A stretch of DNA of 64,000 nt from Bacteroidota bacterium (GCA_023417935.1 JAEZDY010000024.1:456505-520504); one strand, 5' to 3'; numbered from the stretch's first letter, positions 35,603-45,566 are shown. The notes: generated by a model not told the origin, from the letters alone. A program made the numbers and translations.

Positions 35603-36226
35603 ATGAATCCATTGATTGAAGGTATGATTCTGGGGCTTACCCTTTCTGTTATGCTTGGGCCCGCTCTGTTTACGCTTATACAAACTAGTATTCACAGAGG
35701 TTTGTACAGGGGGATTATACTGGCATTTGGCATTTTCCTTAGTGATCTAGTACTCGTGTGGTTCTGTTATCTTGGTGCCGCACAAATCTTTGGTGACGAA
35801 AGAAATGGATTACTTTTTGGAATTATTGGTGGGGTGATTTTAATTGCTTTCGGGGTAGTTACATATCTGAGAAAGGTACACATAGCAACTGATGAAATAT
35901 TATTTAATGTAAAGAAACCCGGCCCAATGACTTACATTTTTAAGGGTTTCTTCCTGAATTTCGCCAATCCTTTTGTATGGCTATTTTGGGTTTCAGTGAT
36001 GGTAACGGTGAGCGCGAGTTATGGGGCAGAGTCATTTTCAGTACGACTCTTTTTTGCCGGTTCGCTGATAACTATTTTATCCACTGACCTGCTTAAGGTT
36101 TTTGTAGCTAATCAACTCAAAAGGCACCTGAAGCCAAAGTTCCTCATTGCCCTTAATCATTCTGTTGGATTGTTGCTGGTGGGTTTCGGGATATTTCTGG
36201 TAATCAAGACATTTCTTAAGTTTTAG
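35603..36226 (+). CDS. LysE-family exporter
   Basis: Inner-membrane exporter of the LysE/RhtB family, 207 residues with about six helices. The start LIEGMILGLTLSVMLGPALFTLIQTSIHRG has the helix-breaking GPA motif of the family, and GFFLNFANPFVWLFW is the matching second-repeat motif. It is in an operon with the GH3-like gene (8-nt gap). Its stop overlaps the end of the convergent recJ gene by 4 bp. Confidence 0.92.
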   Translation: MNPLIEGMILGLTLSVMLGPALFTLIQTSIHRGLYRGIILAFGIFLSDLVLVWFCYLGAAQIFGDERNGLLFGIIGGVILIAFGVVTYLRKVHIATDEILFNVKKPGPMTYIFKGFFLNFANPFVWLFWVSVMVTVSASYGAESFSVRLFFAGSLITILSTDLLKVFVANQLKRHLKPKFLIALNHSVGLLLVGFGIFLVIKTFLKF

Positions 36227-38064
36227 TTTACCTCTTCCTCAATAATCCAGGCTTTTTTGGAAGCTGCTTCAGTCGTTTCGCCAATGGTTATATCCTTGAT
36301 GTTGATCTGGATCTCTTTTTTATTGTTCCATTCGTTTTCCTCAATGTGATAACAAATGTTGAAAGGTTGTCCTTTCATGATATAATTAAAGTGATCGCCT
36401 AGCTGGAATCCTATAGCGGGTATAGGGTTTGAAGCATATTCCATGTGACCGAGGGTTAACTTAAGATGCTTGTTTTTTAACAGACGGCCATTTCCATTAT
36501 CCATAACACCATCAGTTTGGAAAACCGGTGAAGGATTACCGGGACCGAATGGTGCAAATTGTTTAAGGATCCTGATGAATTTAAAGTTAATTTCATTCAA
36601 AGTAAGTTTGAGGTCAATTTCTACTTCAGGAATGAGCATTTCCTCAGTGATCTTTGAAGCAACTACACGCTCAAACTTATCAATGAAAGCATCAAGATTC
36701 TCTGGCTTCATTGATAATCCTGCGGCATATTTATGACCCCCGAAGTGTTCAAGCAAGTCGCTGCATTCATCAATGGCATCGTAAATATCAAAATCTTTGA
36801 TTGAACGGGCTGAGCCGGTTATAAATCCATTTGATTGGGTGAGAACTATGGTAGGCCGATAATACGTTTCTATCAATCGTGAGGCTACAATTCCAATTAC
36901 TCCTTTATGCCACTCTTTATTAAATACAACCGTTGAGCGTGAATCTTTGAGCCGGCTCAGGTTTTTGATATTATCAAGTGCCATATCGGTGGTATTCAGG
37001 TCAAGATCACGCCTTGTTGTGTTAAAGTCGTTGATCTGGTTAGCAAGCACTTCCGCATCCTGCTCATTATCGCAAATTAGCAATCGCACAGCATTTTTGC
37101 CACTTTCAATACGTCCTGCTGCATTAATACGTGGCCCGATCAGAAATACGAGGTCTGAAATAGTCAAATCCCTGCAGAAGTAACAGTCGGCAGTTAATGA
37201 AATATCCCAGTCATCATTTGCTACAGATATATGATCAGGTTTTCTGACGACATTGGCATATTTTAGAATAGCTTCGAAGCAAGCTTTCGGACGGGTGTTG
37301 AGTAATTTCAGTCCGTATGCTGCCAATATCCTGTTTTCACCTGTAATAGGCACTATATCTGATGCAATACTCACTGCAACCAGGTCGAGATATTTCTTCA
37401 GCGAAGCAAAAGGTATTCCTTTACGTAAGGCAATGGCTTGTATGAGTTTAAATCCAACGCCACAACCAGATAGCTCTTTGAAAGGGTAGTTGCAGTCATC
37501 GCGCTTTGGGTCGAGCACAGCAACTGCACCTGGTATCATATCACCCGGACGATGATGGTCGCAAATAATGAAGTCTACACCGAGTTGATTGGCATATTCA
37601 ACTTTTTCAATAGCTTTGATCCCACAATCGAGTGCAATGATCAAACTGAAATCACCATCCTTAGCGAAATCAATGCCCTGTTTTGAGATGCCGTAACCCT
37701 CTGAATACCTGTCGGGAATATAAAAATCTATCAAATCTTCATGCACCCCGGCTTCCAGTAGGAAGGTATAAACCAATGCAACGGCAGTAGTCCCGTCAAC
37801 ATCATAATCACCGTAAACCAGTATTTTTTCCTTATTTTCAATAGCTTTATTGATCCTGCCAACCGCAACATCCATATCCATCATAAGAAAAGGATCGTGC
37901 AGATCATCCAAATTAGGCCGGAAAAATGACCTTGCCTGCTCAAATGTGTAAATTCCACGTTGTACCAGCAATTCGGCAACAACCTTACTCACATTCAATT
38001 TAGTGGATAAATCACTTACTTTCAGTTCGTCACCTCTAGGTTTAACAACCCATCTCTTATGCAT
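36223..38064 (-). CDS. recJ: Single-stranded-DNA-specific exonuclease RecJ
   Basis: Manganese-dependent 5' to 3' single-strand exonuclease for recombination, mismatch and base-excision repair. The 613 residues include YGDYDVDGTTAVAL, ALDCGIKAIEKVEY, CDHHRPGDMIPGAVAVLDPK and the DHHA1 motif FGGHKYAAGLSM, with the C-terminal OB-like domain (RVKPRGDELKV start; NKKEIQINIKDI end). The DHH-DHHA1 order and length are normal. Tail-to-tail overlap with the LysE gene of 4 bp. Confidence 0.96.
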   Translation of the reverse strand: MHKRWVVKPRGDELKVSDLSTKLNVSKVVAELLVQRGIYTFEQARSFFRPNLDDLHDPFLMMDMDVAVGRINKAIENKEKILVYGDYDVDGTTAVALVYTFLLEAGVHEDLIDFYIPDRYSEGYGISKQGIDFAKDGDFSLIIALDCGIKAIEKVEYANQLGVDFIICDHHRPGDMIPGAVAVLDPKRDDCNYPFKELSGCGVGFKLIQAIALRKGIPFASLKKYLDLVAVSIASDIVPITGENRILAAYGLKLLNTRPKACFEAILKYANVVRKPDHISVANDDWDISLTADCYFCRDLTISDLVFLIGPRINAAGRIESGKNAVRLLICDNEQDAEVLANQINDFNTTRRDLDLNTTDMALDNIKNLSRLKDSRSTVVFNKEWHKGVIGIVASRLIETYYRPTIVLTQSNGFITGSARSIKDFDIYDAIDECSDLLEHFGGHKYAAGLSMKPENLDAFIDKFERVVASKITEEMLIPEVEIDLKLTLNEINFKFIRILKQFAPFGPGNPSPVFQTDGVMDNGNGRLLKNKHLKLTLGHMEYASNPIPAIGFQLGDHFNYIMKGQPFNICYHIEENEWNNKKEIQINIKDITIGETTEAASKKAWIIEEEVN

Positions 38065-38165
38065 CTTACTATATTTGGAGGGTAAAAATAGTGATTCTCC
38101 CCTGAAAGAACTAAAAATTTTATAAACAATGTTATAGAACTCGAATTGCGCTGAAATACCTATGA

Positions 38166-39422
38166 TCAGAAGGATGACCTCATTGCTTCAACGGGATCGA
38201 GGCGCGAAGCTGATAGTGCAGGTATAAAACCAGACACCAGTCCAATAATTCCTGATACAGATATGCCAAGTATTATATTGCCCGCAGTGAGAATAAGAGG
38301 CATATCAAAGAGCAATGTGATAGTGGTTGTGATTATGAATATCAATAGCAATCCAACAATTCCTCCCAGAATGGATAAGAAAACTGACTCAAAAAGGAAC
38401 TGTTGCAGGATAAATGAATTTTTGGCACCCATTGACTTTTGAATTCCTATTTGAGCAGTTCGTTCTTTTACTGAAACAAACATGATATTAGCAATACCGA
38501 AGCCTCCAACTAAAAGTGAGAAGCCACCAATGATCCAGCCTACCATACCTATGACTCCAAAAACTGCATCAAAGCCCTGATTCAGGATCTCTGATTTATT
38601 AATAGAAAAATTATTGTCAGAGCCGGGCTTAAGTTTCCTCACCGACCGCATGATGCCTGTGAGTTCGTCGGATAACTCATCGTTTGATACCAGAGGCTTT
38701 GCTTTTACGATTAGTGAGGCACCTATATTTTCGGATTTCAGGTCAATGAATGCCCTTGCAAAATTAACCGGCAGCATAACCATCCTGTCATTTGAATTTC
38801 CAAAACTTATTGACCCTTCCTTTTTAAAAACGCCAATGACCTCTACTTGCCGGTTAAAGGTTTTAATTTTTCTTCCTACGGGCTCACTGGTTCCAAAAAG
38901 AGATGTAGCAATTTCACTCCCGATAATAGCAACTGGTCGGCCACCAGCTGATTCATCGGAGGTGAAGTAACGGCCCTCCGCTAGCTCAAACGTCATAACC
39001 TCAGGATAATCATGTGACACTGCCAAAATGGTGCCTGACAATGATAAGTTCCCATGCTTTACCTTCCTGGTAACACTAACAAGATATGCAGAAGCTTCAG
39101 AAGCGACACTTCGCCTTTGAATTTCATTTAATTCTGCTAAACTTGGTTCAGGACGTTTTATATAATCCCACCAAGGGTAATCACCACCGAATGCCCATGG
39201 CCACTTGTCGATAAACAATACGTTACTGCCTAGTGAGTTCACACTATTACGGATGGTACGTTCTATAGAGTCAAAAACTGTAAATACTGAAATTATTGAA
39301 AAGATACCGATAGTTATACCTAAGAGAGAAAGGAAAGTCCTCACCTTATTTACAACAATGGCTCTTAAAGCGAAAATATAGCTTTCGCGTACTAATTTTA
39401 GTGTACCTGAAACCTGTTTCAT
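38166..39422 (-). CDS. MacB/FtsX-type ABC transporter permease
   Basis: Permease of a type VII ABC system (MacB/LolC-like). The 418 residues have one N-terminal helix (ALRAIVVNKVRTFLSLLGITIGIFSII), a periplasmic MacB_PCD region at about 45-255, and three C-terminal helices forming the FtsX domain (ANIMFVSVKERTAQIGIQKSMGAKNSFIL to PALSASRLDPVEAMRSSF). No partner ATPase is adjacent, so it is either an orphan or works with one encoded elsewhere. The start is an ATG preceded by a TAATTTTA-like sequence. Confidence 0.93.
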   Translation of the reverse strand: MKQVSGTLKLVRESYIFALRAIVVNKVRTFLSLLGITIGIFSIISVFTVFDSIERTIRNSVNSLGSNVLFIDKWPWAFGGDYPWWDYIKRPEPSLAELNEIQRRSVASEASAYLVSVTRKVKHGNLSLSGTILAVSHDYPEVMTFELAEGRYFTSDESAGGRPVAIIGSEIATSLFGTSEPVGRKIKTFNRQVEVIGVFKKEGSISFGNSNDRMVMLPVNFARAFIDLKSENIGASLIVKAKPLVSNDELSDELTGIMRSVRKLKPGSDNNFSINKSEILNQGFDAVFGVIGMVGWIIGGFSLLVGGFGIANIMFVSVKERTAQIGIQKSMGAKNSFILQQFLFESVFLSILGGIVGLLLIFIITTTITLLFDMPLILTAGNIILGISVSGIIGLVSGFIPALSASRLDPVEAMRSSF

Positions 39423-39630
39423 GGTTTGATTTGATGAAGTAAAATTAGTGAAATTAATTATGCACTCTTTCCTATTTTATCCTACAATATAATTTGGATA
39501 ATGGCTGAAAATTGAATAAAATTGCAATGTGGAATTAGTGTATGGTTGCCTGGGTTAAAAAGTTATTTTTCAGCACTCTGCATATCACCAATACTTGAAT
39601 CTCGTTTTGTATTTCCTTTTAACAAACAGT

Positions 39631-41280
39631 ATGAATACCGTAAAGCCAATCAGGAAAGCCCTCATCAGCGTATACTACAAAGAAGGGCTCGATACAATCA
39701 TAAGTACATTGCATCAAAAAGGTGTTGAATTTTATTCAACCGGGGGTACCTACGACTATATTACTTCACTTGGAATAGGATGTAATAAAGTGGAAGATTT
39801 AACTGGTTACCCTTCAATTCTGGGCGGGAGGGTCAAAACCCTTCATCCCAAAGTTTTCGGAGGTATTCTTGGAAGACCTGACCTTGAACAGGATAAGGTA
39901 GATATGCTCGCATATGAAATTGACACTTTTGACCTCGTGGTGGTTAATCTGTATCCTTTTGAACAAACAGTAAGCTCTGGTGCCAGTTTTGCTGAAATTA
40001 TTGAGAAGATTGATATTGGCGGAATCTCCCTCATCAGGGCAGCTGCTAAAAATTACCGTCACGTTCTCTGCATCTCATCTGCCGATCAGTATAACAGCTT
40101 AACAGAAATAGCAAAAAGAAACGATTGCAGCACCTCTTTAAATGAGAGGCTTGAATTTGCCGCACAGGCATTTGGGAGGTCATCATCATACGATACCGCC
40201 ATTTCAAATTACCTGAGTTCACAAAATATACAATCTTCGTTAACAACGAATGACCCATCAAATGAAAGAGGGCCTGCTGGAGTAAATGAAACTGAGCATT
40301 CCGAAGTAAATGAAACAAGGCATTCCAAAGCAAACGAAACAGGGCATTCAGGATTGCTAAGTGACATTCTGATAAATGGAACACCAGTTTCATTACGTTA
40401 TGGTGAAAATCCCCATCAGAAAGGAACTTATATTGGAAATTTGGAGGAGGTATTCACGCAATTACATGGAAAAGAGTTATCGTATAACAACTTGCTTGAC
40501 CTGGAGGCAGGGATTAGTTTGATCAGAGATTTCGATGAAACTACTTTTGCAATACTGAAGCACAACAATGCCTGCGGGATAGCAAGCAGGGATAATGTTA
40601 CTGATGCCTGGAATGCAGCCCTTGAAGCTGATCCGGTTTCAGCTTACGGAGGGGTACTGGTTACCAATACATCAATAGATGAGATGGCCGCAGCAGAGAT
40701 CAATAAGATTTTCTTTGAAATAATACTGGCTCCTCACTATGAAAAAAAAGCGCTTGAAATTCTCCAGACTAAGAAAAATAGAATAATTTTGCAGGCCAAA
40801 TCATTTGATTTTCAGGATCAACAGTTTAGAAGCATCCTTAATGGAGTACTTGTTCAGGATAAAGATCTGAAGACTGAAACTTTGGATGATTTAAATATAA
40901 TCACCCTTAAAGAACCGGATGCCGGACAAATGGAAGATCTGATCTTTGCCAACAAAGTAGTGAAACATAGCAAATCAAATGCTATAGTTCTGGCAATGAA
41001 CAGACAGTTACTTGGCAGTGGTATTGGCCAGACCTCCAGGGTTGATGCATTACGACAGGCAATTGAAAAAGCAAATTCATTCGGACTAAATTTAAAGAAT
41101 GCTGTTATGGCTTCTGATGCTTTCTTCCCGTTTGCTGATTCTGTTGAAATTGCCCATAAAGCAGGCATTACAAGTGTAATCCAACCGGGGGGCTCTGTAA
41201 GAGATAATGACACGGTTGAGTATTGCAACAAAAATGGCATAAGCATGGTTTTTACCGGAATACGACACTTTAAGCATTAA
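39631..41280 (+). CDS. purH: Bifunctional PurH with an 8-residue repeat insert
   Basis: Bifunctional AICAR transformylase/IMP cyclohydrolase, the last two steps of purine synthesis. The ATG at 39631 (MNTVKPIRKALISVYYKEGL) is used; the frame could extend to a TTG at 39595 but the family start fits here. Residues 1-195 are the MGS-like cyclohydrolase domain (STGGTYDYI, RVKTLHPKVFGGIL). The transformylase domain starts with LRYGENPHQKG at about 257 and contains KHNNACGIA. Between them (about residues 200-245) lies a polar insert with four 8-residue repeats. At 549 residues it is about 40 longer than usual. Confidence 0.95.
   Translation: MNTVKPIRKALISVYYKEGLDTIISTLHQKGVEFYSTGGTYDYITSLGIGCNKVEDLTGYPSILGGRVKTLHPKVFGGILGRPDLEQDKVDMLAYEIDTFDLVVVNLYPFEQTVSSGASFAEIIEKIDIGGISLIRAAAKNYRHVLCISSADQYNSLTEIAKRNDCSTSLNERLEFAAQAFGRSSSYDTAISNYLSSQNIQSSLTTNDPSNERGPAGVNETEHSEVNETRHSKANETGHSGLLSDILINGTPVSLRYGENPHQKGTYIGNLEEVFTQLHGKELSYNNLLDLEAGISLIRDFDETTFAILKHNNACGIASRDNVTDAWNAALEADPVSAYGGVLVTNTSIDEMAAAEINKIFFEIILAPHYEKKALEILQTKKNRIILQAKSFDFQDQQFRSILNGVLVQDKDLKTETLDDLNIITLKEPDAGQMEDLIFANKVVKHSKSNAIVLAMNRQLLGSGIGQTSRVDALRQAIEKANSFGLNLKNAVMASDAFFPFADSVEIAHKAGITSVIQPGGSVRDNDTVEYCNKNGISMVFTGIRHFKH
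40258..40353 (+). repeat. Four 24-bp tandem repeats in the PurH interdomain linker
   Basis: Four 24-bp units encode residues 210-241, pattern [AV]-N-E-[TR]-x-[HP]-[SA]-x; the first unit is degenerate. The frame is preserved. This is a non-11-multiple array, unlike the others. Confidence 0.88.
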
Positions 41281-41354
41281 ATGTTTTAACCCAATAGATT
41301 TTAAGCATTAAGAGTAATTTTTTTCTATCACATTATTGAAACAAAAAATATAAA

Positions 41355-42377
41355 ATGGGACTTTTCTCCTTCATGACCAAAGAGATTGCAATGGACCTTG
41401 GCACCGCCAATACCATCATTATATACAATGATAAGGTAGTAGTGGATGAGCCATCAATAATTGCAATAGAACGGAACACAGGTAAGATTATAGCGGTTGG
41501 TAAAAGGGCCATGATGATGCATGGTAAGACCCATGAGAATATTAAAACCATCCGTCCTTTACGCGATGGTGTTATTGCTGATTTTCAGTCGGCTGAATAT
41601 ATGATCAGGGAGCTGATCAAAATGACTGGTCCTACAAGAAGTCTATTCCCACCAGCATTAAAGATGGTTATTTGCATACCATCAGGAATCACGGAGGTGG
41701 AAGAAAGGGCAGTTAAAGATTCAGCTGAGCAGGCAGGTGCCAAGGAAGTAAGGCTGATACATGAACCTATGGCAGCGGCCATTGGAATTGGTATTGATGT
41801 ACTTGAACCTACCGGCAATATGATCATTGATATAGGCGGTGGAACCAGTGAAATAGCTGTTATTGCGCTTGGTGGTATCGTTAATAATAAATCAATCAGA
41901 ATAGCCGGCGATGACTTTAATAACGATATTGAAGAATACATGCGTAAGCAGCACAACATCAATATTGGTGAGCGCACTGCCGAAGCTATCAAGATCAATG
42001 TAGGTGCAGCCATTACAGAACTTGAAAATCCACCACCTGATTATCCGGTACATGGACGCGATATGCTTACCGGTATCCCAAAGGAAATTTATGTCAACTA
42101 CAGTGAAATAGCTCATTGTCTCGATAAGTCTATAAGCAAAATAGAAGCTGCGGTACTAAATGCCCTTGAAATGACACCCCCTGAATTGTCGGCCGATATA
42201 TACCGTACAGGTATTTACCTTGCTGGTGGTGGTTCAATGTTGCGAGGACTTGATAAACGATTACACCTGAAAACTAAACTACCTGTACATGTTGCCGATG
42301 ATCCTTTAAGGGCAGTAGCAAGAGGCACTGGTATTGCACTCAAGAACTTCAATAAGTTTACTTTCCTTATCAAATAG
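41355..42377 (+). CDS. mreB: Rod shape-determining protein MreB
   Basis: Bacterial actin that forms membrane-associated filaments guiding the elongasome. The 340 residues show the actin-like phosphate loops MDLGTANTIIIY and IIDIGGGTSEIAVIA, the adenosine motif YLAGGGSMLRGLD and the QAGAKEVRLIHEPMAAAIG segment. It begins the mreB-mreC-mreD operon. Confidence 0.97.
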   Translation: MGLFSFMTKEIAMDLGTANTIIIYNDKVVVDEPSIIAIERNTGKIIAVGKRAMMMHGKTHENIKTIRPLRDGVIADFQSAEYMIRELIKMTGPTRSLFPPALKMVICIPSGITEVEERAVKDSAEQAGAKEVRLIHEPMAAAIGIGIDVLEPTGNMIIDIGGGTSEIAVIALGGIVNNKSIRIAGDDFNNDIEEYMRKQHNINIGERTAEAIKINVGAAITELENPPPDYPVHGRDMLTGIPKEIYVNYSEIAHCLDKSISKIEAAVLNALEMTPPELSADIYRTGIYLAGGGSMLRGLDKRLHLKTKLPVHVADDPLRAVARGTGIALKNFNKFTFLIK

Positions 42378-42403
42378 TTCTTTATAGGCTGAAGTAAACA
42401 CTT

Positions 42404-43234
42404 ATGCGGCATATTCTGGCATTCATCTGGAAGCATAGCTTCTTCTTTCTGTTCCTGGTGCTGGAAATATTATCAATTGTACTGTTGGTAAATCAGAGCT
42501 ATTATCAGCGTGCAGTAATCACCAATTTTACTGACCGTATTACCGGAAGGGTACTTGAATCATATTCATCAGTAACGGGTTATTTCCTGCTACGTGCAGA
42601 AAATGAGCGACTTGCCTCTGAGAATGCCATATTGTGGCAGCACGTAAAGCAGGGACAGCTAACTACTGACACACTCTCAACACTATTGGTTGATACGCTT
42701 AACAGGCAAACTTACCGGTATATGGTAGCTAAGGTTATTAGCAACTCAACCAATCATCGCAATAATTACATAATGCTTAATAAAGGCAAAAGCCATGGCA
42801 TAGAGCCTGACATGGCTGTTATTAATCCTGAGGGCATTGTTGGTACAGTGGTTAGTGTTTCAGAGAACTTTAGCTGGGTTATGTCAGTATTGAACAAACA
42901 CTCAAAGGTTAGTGCCCGCATAAATCGATTGAACCAAATGGGTACCGCCTTATGGAAGGGCGCCAACCCTGAAATTGGCAGTTTAACTGATATACCGGTG
43001 CATGTGAAGGTTAATCAGGGTGACTCCATTTATTCAAGTGGTTACAGTTATATTTTTCCTGAAGGCGTGATGGTAGGTGAGGTCATTGATATCAGGATCA
43101 AAGAAGGGGAACACTTTTATGATATTGATTTCAAGTGGGCCGCTGATTTTAACAGCTTAACTTATGTATACGTCGTTAAAAACCTTTACCGTGAAGAGCA
43201 GGTGGAATTAAGTAAACAAGTGATAGATGAATAG
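42404..43234 (+). CDS. mreC: Cell-shape protein MreC
   Basis: Membrane protein of 276 residues that links cytoplasmic MreB to periplasmic peptidoglycan enzymes. It has one N-terminal transmembrane helix (FFLFLVLEILSIVLLV), a coiled stretch with regular leucines (FLLRAENERLASENAILWQHV), and a beta-barrel periplasmic region with NKGKSHGIEPDMAVINPEGIVGTVV and ALWKGANPEIGSLTDIPVHV. It is 26 nt after mreB and overlaps mreD by 8 bp. Confidence 0.94.
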   Translation: MRHILAFIWKHSFFFLFLVLEILSIVLLVNQSYYQRAVITNFTDRITGRVLESYSSVTGYFLLRAENERLASENAILWQHVKQGQLTTDTLSTLLVDTLNRQTYRYMVAKVISNSTNHRNNYIMLNKGKSHGIEPDMAVINPEGIVGTVVSVSENFSWVMSVLNKHSKVSARINRLNQMGTALWKGANPEIGSLTDIPVHVKVNQGDSIYSSGYSYIFPEGVMVGEVIDIRIKEGEHFYDIDFKWAADFNSLTYVYVVKNLYREEQVELSKQVIDE

Positions 43235-43739
43235 ATCATATACATACATTGCAGGTAGGTTTATTTTGCTTGTTGCCGCACAGGTATTGCTAATTGACCA
43301 CATGCAGTTGGGGGGATATATCAATCCACCGGTTTATGTACTATTTATTTTGTTATTACCATTTCAAACACCCGGATGGGTGCTGTTGATCTCCTCTTTC
43401 CTGCTCGGTTTATCAGTAGATGTGTTCAGCAATTCAACGGGCTTACACGCTGCATCGTCAGTATTTATGGCCTTTATGCGTCCACTTATCATCAGGGCTG
43501 TAGGTGCACCGGCAGATTACGAAGGGCATCTTGACCCCGGTATTAAGGATATGGGGACCAATTGGTTTTTAGTTTACTCCGGTATATTGATTTTGATGCA
43601 CCAGATGGCTTATGGAATTCTTGAATCATTCTACCTCAGGGAAGCAGGCATAATAATACTTAGGGTGCTATTAAGCTCAATAGTTACACTCATAATTATA
43701 GTTGTTATTGAATATCTCTTCACCGGAAAGAAGAAATAA
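43227..43739 (+). CDS. mreD: Cell-shape membrane protein MreD
   Basis: Small integral membrane protein (170 residues, about five helices) with the divergent sequence usual for MreD. It contains PPVYVLFILLLPFQTPGWVLLISSFLLGLSVDVFSNSTGLHAA, which fits the family signature LGLxxDxxxxxxG.HA. It overlaps mreC by 8 bp, so coupling of translation is likely. The usual next genes (pbpA/mrdA, rodA) are not here. Confidence 0.88.
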   Translation: MNRSYTYIAGRFILLVAAQVLLIDHMQLGGYINPPVYVLFILLLPFQTPGWVLLISSFLLGLSVDVFSNSTGLHAASSVFMAFMRPLIIRAVGAPADYEGHLDPGIKDMGTNWFLVYSGILILMHQMAYGILESFYLREAGIIILRVLLSSIVTLIIIVVIEYLFTGKKK

Positions 43740-43869
43740 CTTAGATAGCAAGGCCTATGTTTGTGAGGTTTTTGTTAGTAAACCCGTGCTTTTCTTTTTA
43801 AGTAAATAAACTGTGAGTATTGGCCATATTAGTTTTAATGCTATTTTTGGCATCTTAAAAAACTACATT

Positions 43870-44970
43870 ATGAAAAACCTGATCCTGTTATTATCTCTTA
43901 TAGTCACACTATCTGCCTGCGAATCACGCAAGAGCAACGAATTCTCCATTAATGGTAAAATTGAAGGAAAATTTGAAGGCAATGTCTACCTGCAGAAAAA
44001 TAAGGACGGACAATTTATGATACTTGATACTGCTGTAGTTGAGGATGGTAAATTTAAGTTTAAAGGTACTATTGAACAACCTGATATTTATTATATTGGA
44101 ATTGATGAAGGGCGTTTTGTTAGCTTCTTCAACGAACCTTCAGATATAAAGATAAAGTTCCATATTGACAGTATCACTTCACCTGAGATAAAAGGATCAA
44201 CCTCTGACGATGAATATAGAACTTACATGAAGTCGCTTGACAAGCATAAATCAGCACAAATTGGCATTTATACCCGTTACAATGAAGCTGCCCGTAATAA
44301 CGACACAGTGCAGATTAAATCCATTGAGGCTGAAATGAACGAGCTTGATGCAGAACACAAGGCAAATATACTTGGCTTTATTAAAGATAATCCAGCTTCT
44401 TTTGTATCTCCATACATTGCAATGCGTCATTCATACGAACTTGAGCTTGATGAATTGCGTCAACTAAATACTGCGCTTGACCCTAAAGTTAAAGAATCAC
44501 CTTTTGCAAAAATGCTGGCTGACAGGATCATGGTACTGGAAAACGTTGAGGTTGGTAAACAAGCACCTGATTTCACCATGAACGATACTCAGGGAAATCC
44601 AGTAAAACTTTCCGACCTTAGAGGTAAAGTATTGCTTGTTGATTTTTGGGCATCATGGTGTGGACCTTGCCGTAAGGAGAATCCAAACATTGTAAATGCT
44701 TATAAAAAGTTCAACAATAAGGGGTTTGACATACTTGGAGTATCACTTGATAGGGAACAAGATAGCTGGCTAGCTGCTATAAAAGAGGATAATCTTACCT
44801 GGACACATGTATCTGATCTTCAGTACTGGAACAACGCTGCCAGTAAATTATACGGCGTAATGTCGATTCCATCAAATGTGCTGCTTGATGCCAATGGAGT
44901 TATCATTGCCCGTAACTTAACTGGTGAAGACCTTATCAAAAAACTGGAAGAAGTACTTCCTGCAGTTTAG
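43870..44970 (+). CDS. TlpA-like thioredoxin-fold lipoprotein with DUF4369
   Basis: Periplasmic or outer-membrane thiol-disulfide oxidoreductase. The frame opens at a GTG 43813, but ATG 43870 is chosen because it starts a clear lipoprotein signal (MKNLILLLSLIVTLSAC; lipobox LSAC). The N-terminal third is a DUF4369-like domain (NEFSINGKIEGKFEGNVYLQKN to TSPEIKGSTSDDE), and the C-terminal part is an AhpC/TSA-thioredoxin fold with the WASWCGPCRKENPN active site and a cis-Pro SIPSNVLLD. Members of this arrangement are common in Bacteroidota and thought to reduce exported thiols. A hairpin (45051-45086) follows, without a T-run. Confidence 0.93.
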   Translation: MKNLILLLSLIVTLSACESRKSNEFSINGKIEGKFEGNVYLQKNKDGQFMILDTAVVEDGKFKFKGTIEQPDIYYIGIDEGRFVSFFNEPSDIKIKFHIDSITSPEIKGSTSDDEYRTYMKSLDKHKSAQIGIYTRYNEAARNNDTVQIKSIEAEMNELDAEHKANILGFIKDNPASFVSPYIAMRHSYELELDELRQLNTALDPKVKESPFAKMLADRIMVLENVEVGKQAPDFTMNDTQGNPVKLSDLRGKVLLVDFWASWCGPCRKENPNIVNAYKKFNNKGFDILGVSLDREQDSWLAAIKEDNLTWTHVSDLQYWNNAASKLYGVMSIPSNVLLDANGVIIARNLTGEDLIKKLEEVLPAV

Positions 44971-45113
44971 ATTTAATCAGAGGACTTGAAGTCAATGCTT
45001 GCAAAACTAAGCTGAAAAATTTGCATTGATGCTTATGACACTAGATATGAGTATGGCTGTTGAAAACAGTTGTATTACAGTCATACCTATAGATATTTAG
45101 CTAGCCTGGTGTA

Positions 45114-45566
45114 TTATCTTTTACTGGCAAAGAAATCGACGATTAGCTTCTGGCATTCATCAGACATGATTCCACTTAAAACTTTGGTTTTTGGATGAAG
45201 CAGTTTATCGCTTACAGTAGTGTAACCCCGTTTAGCATCATGGGCACCATACACCAAACGGCCTAATTGCACCCAGTAGGCAGCTGCTGCGCACATTGGG
45301 CATGGTTCAATGGTTACATAAAGCGTGCATTCATTCAGGTATTTACCGCCAATGTTGTTTGAAGCTGATGTAAACGCCTGCATCTCTGCATGTGCTGTGG
45401 CATCATTGAGAGTTTCAGTTAGATTATAGCCCCGGGCTATTACTTTGCCGTTTGCAACAATCACTGCACCTATTGGCACCTCATCCTTATTTAAGGCTTC
45501 AAGAGCTTCCTTATAAGCTAATTTCATATACATCAGGTCTTCATTCTTATCTTCCATACTCTTCAT
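45114..45566 (-). CDS. tadA: tRNA-specific adenosine deaminase (TadA-like)
   Basis: Zinc-dependent deaminase, most likely converting A34 to inosine in tRNA-Arg(ACG). The 150 residues hold the zinc motifs HAEMQAFTSASNNIG (catalytic Glu) and TIEPCPMCAAAAYWVQLGRLVYGAHD. VPIGAVIVANGKVIARGYN is the typical N-terminal part. Guanine deaminase has a related motif, but the C-terminal segment fits TadA better. It is on the minus strand, and the 77-bp repeat array begins 22 bp upstream of its start. Confidence 0.92.
   Translation of the reverse strand: MKSMEDKNEDLMYMKLAYKEALEALNKDEVPIGAVIVANGKVIARGYNLTETLNDATAHAEMQAFTSASNNIGGKYLNECTLYVTIEPCPMCAAAAYWVQLGRLVYGAHDAKRGYTTVSDKLLHPKTKVLSGIMSDECQKLIVDFFASKR

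Noticed and set aside
40046..40393. 115-residue frame antisense to purH
   Set aside because: Shadow of the 24-bp repeat array; low-complexity HLL/ALFHL product.
45051..45086. Terminator after the TlpA-like gene
   Set aside because: The stem is real (GTATGGCTGT with ACAGTCATAC) but there is no T-run on either strand close by.
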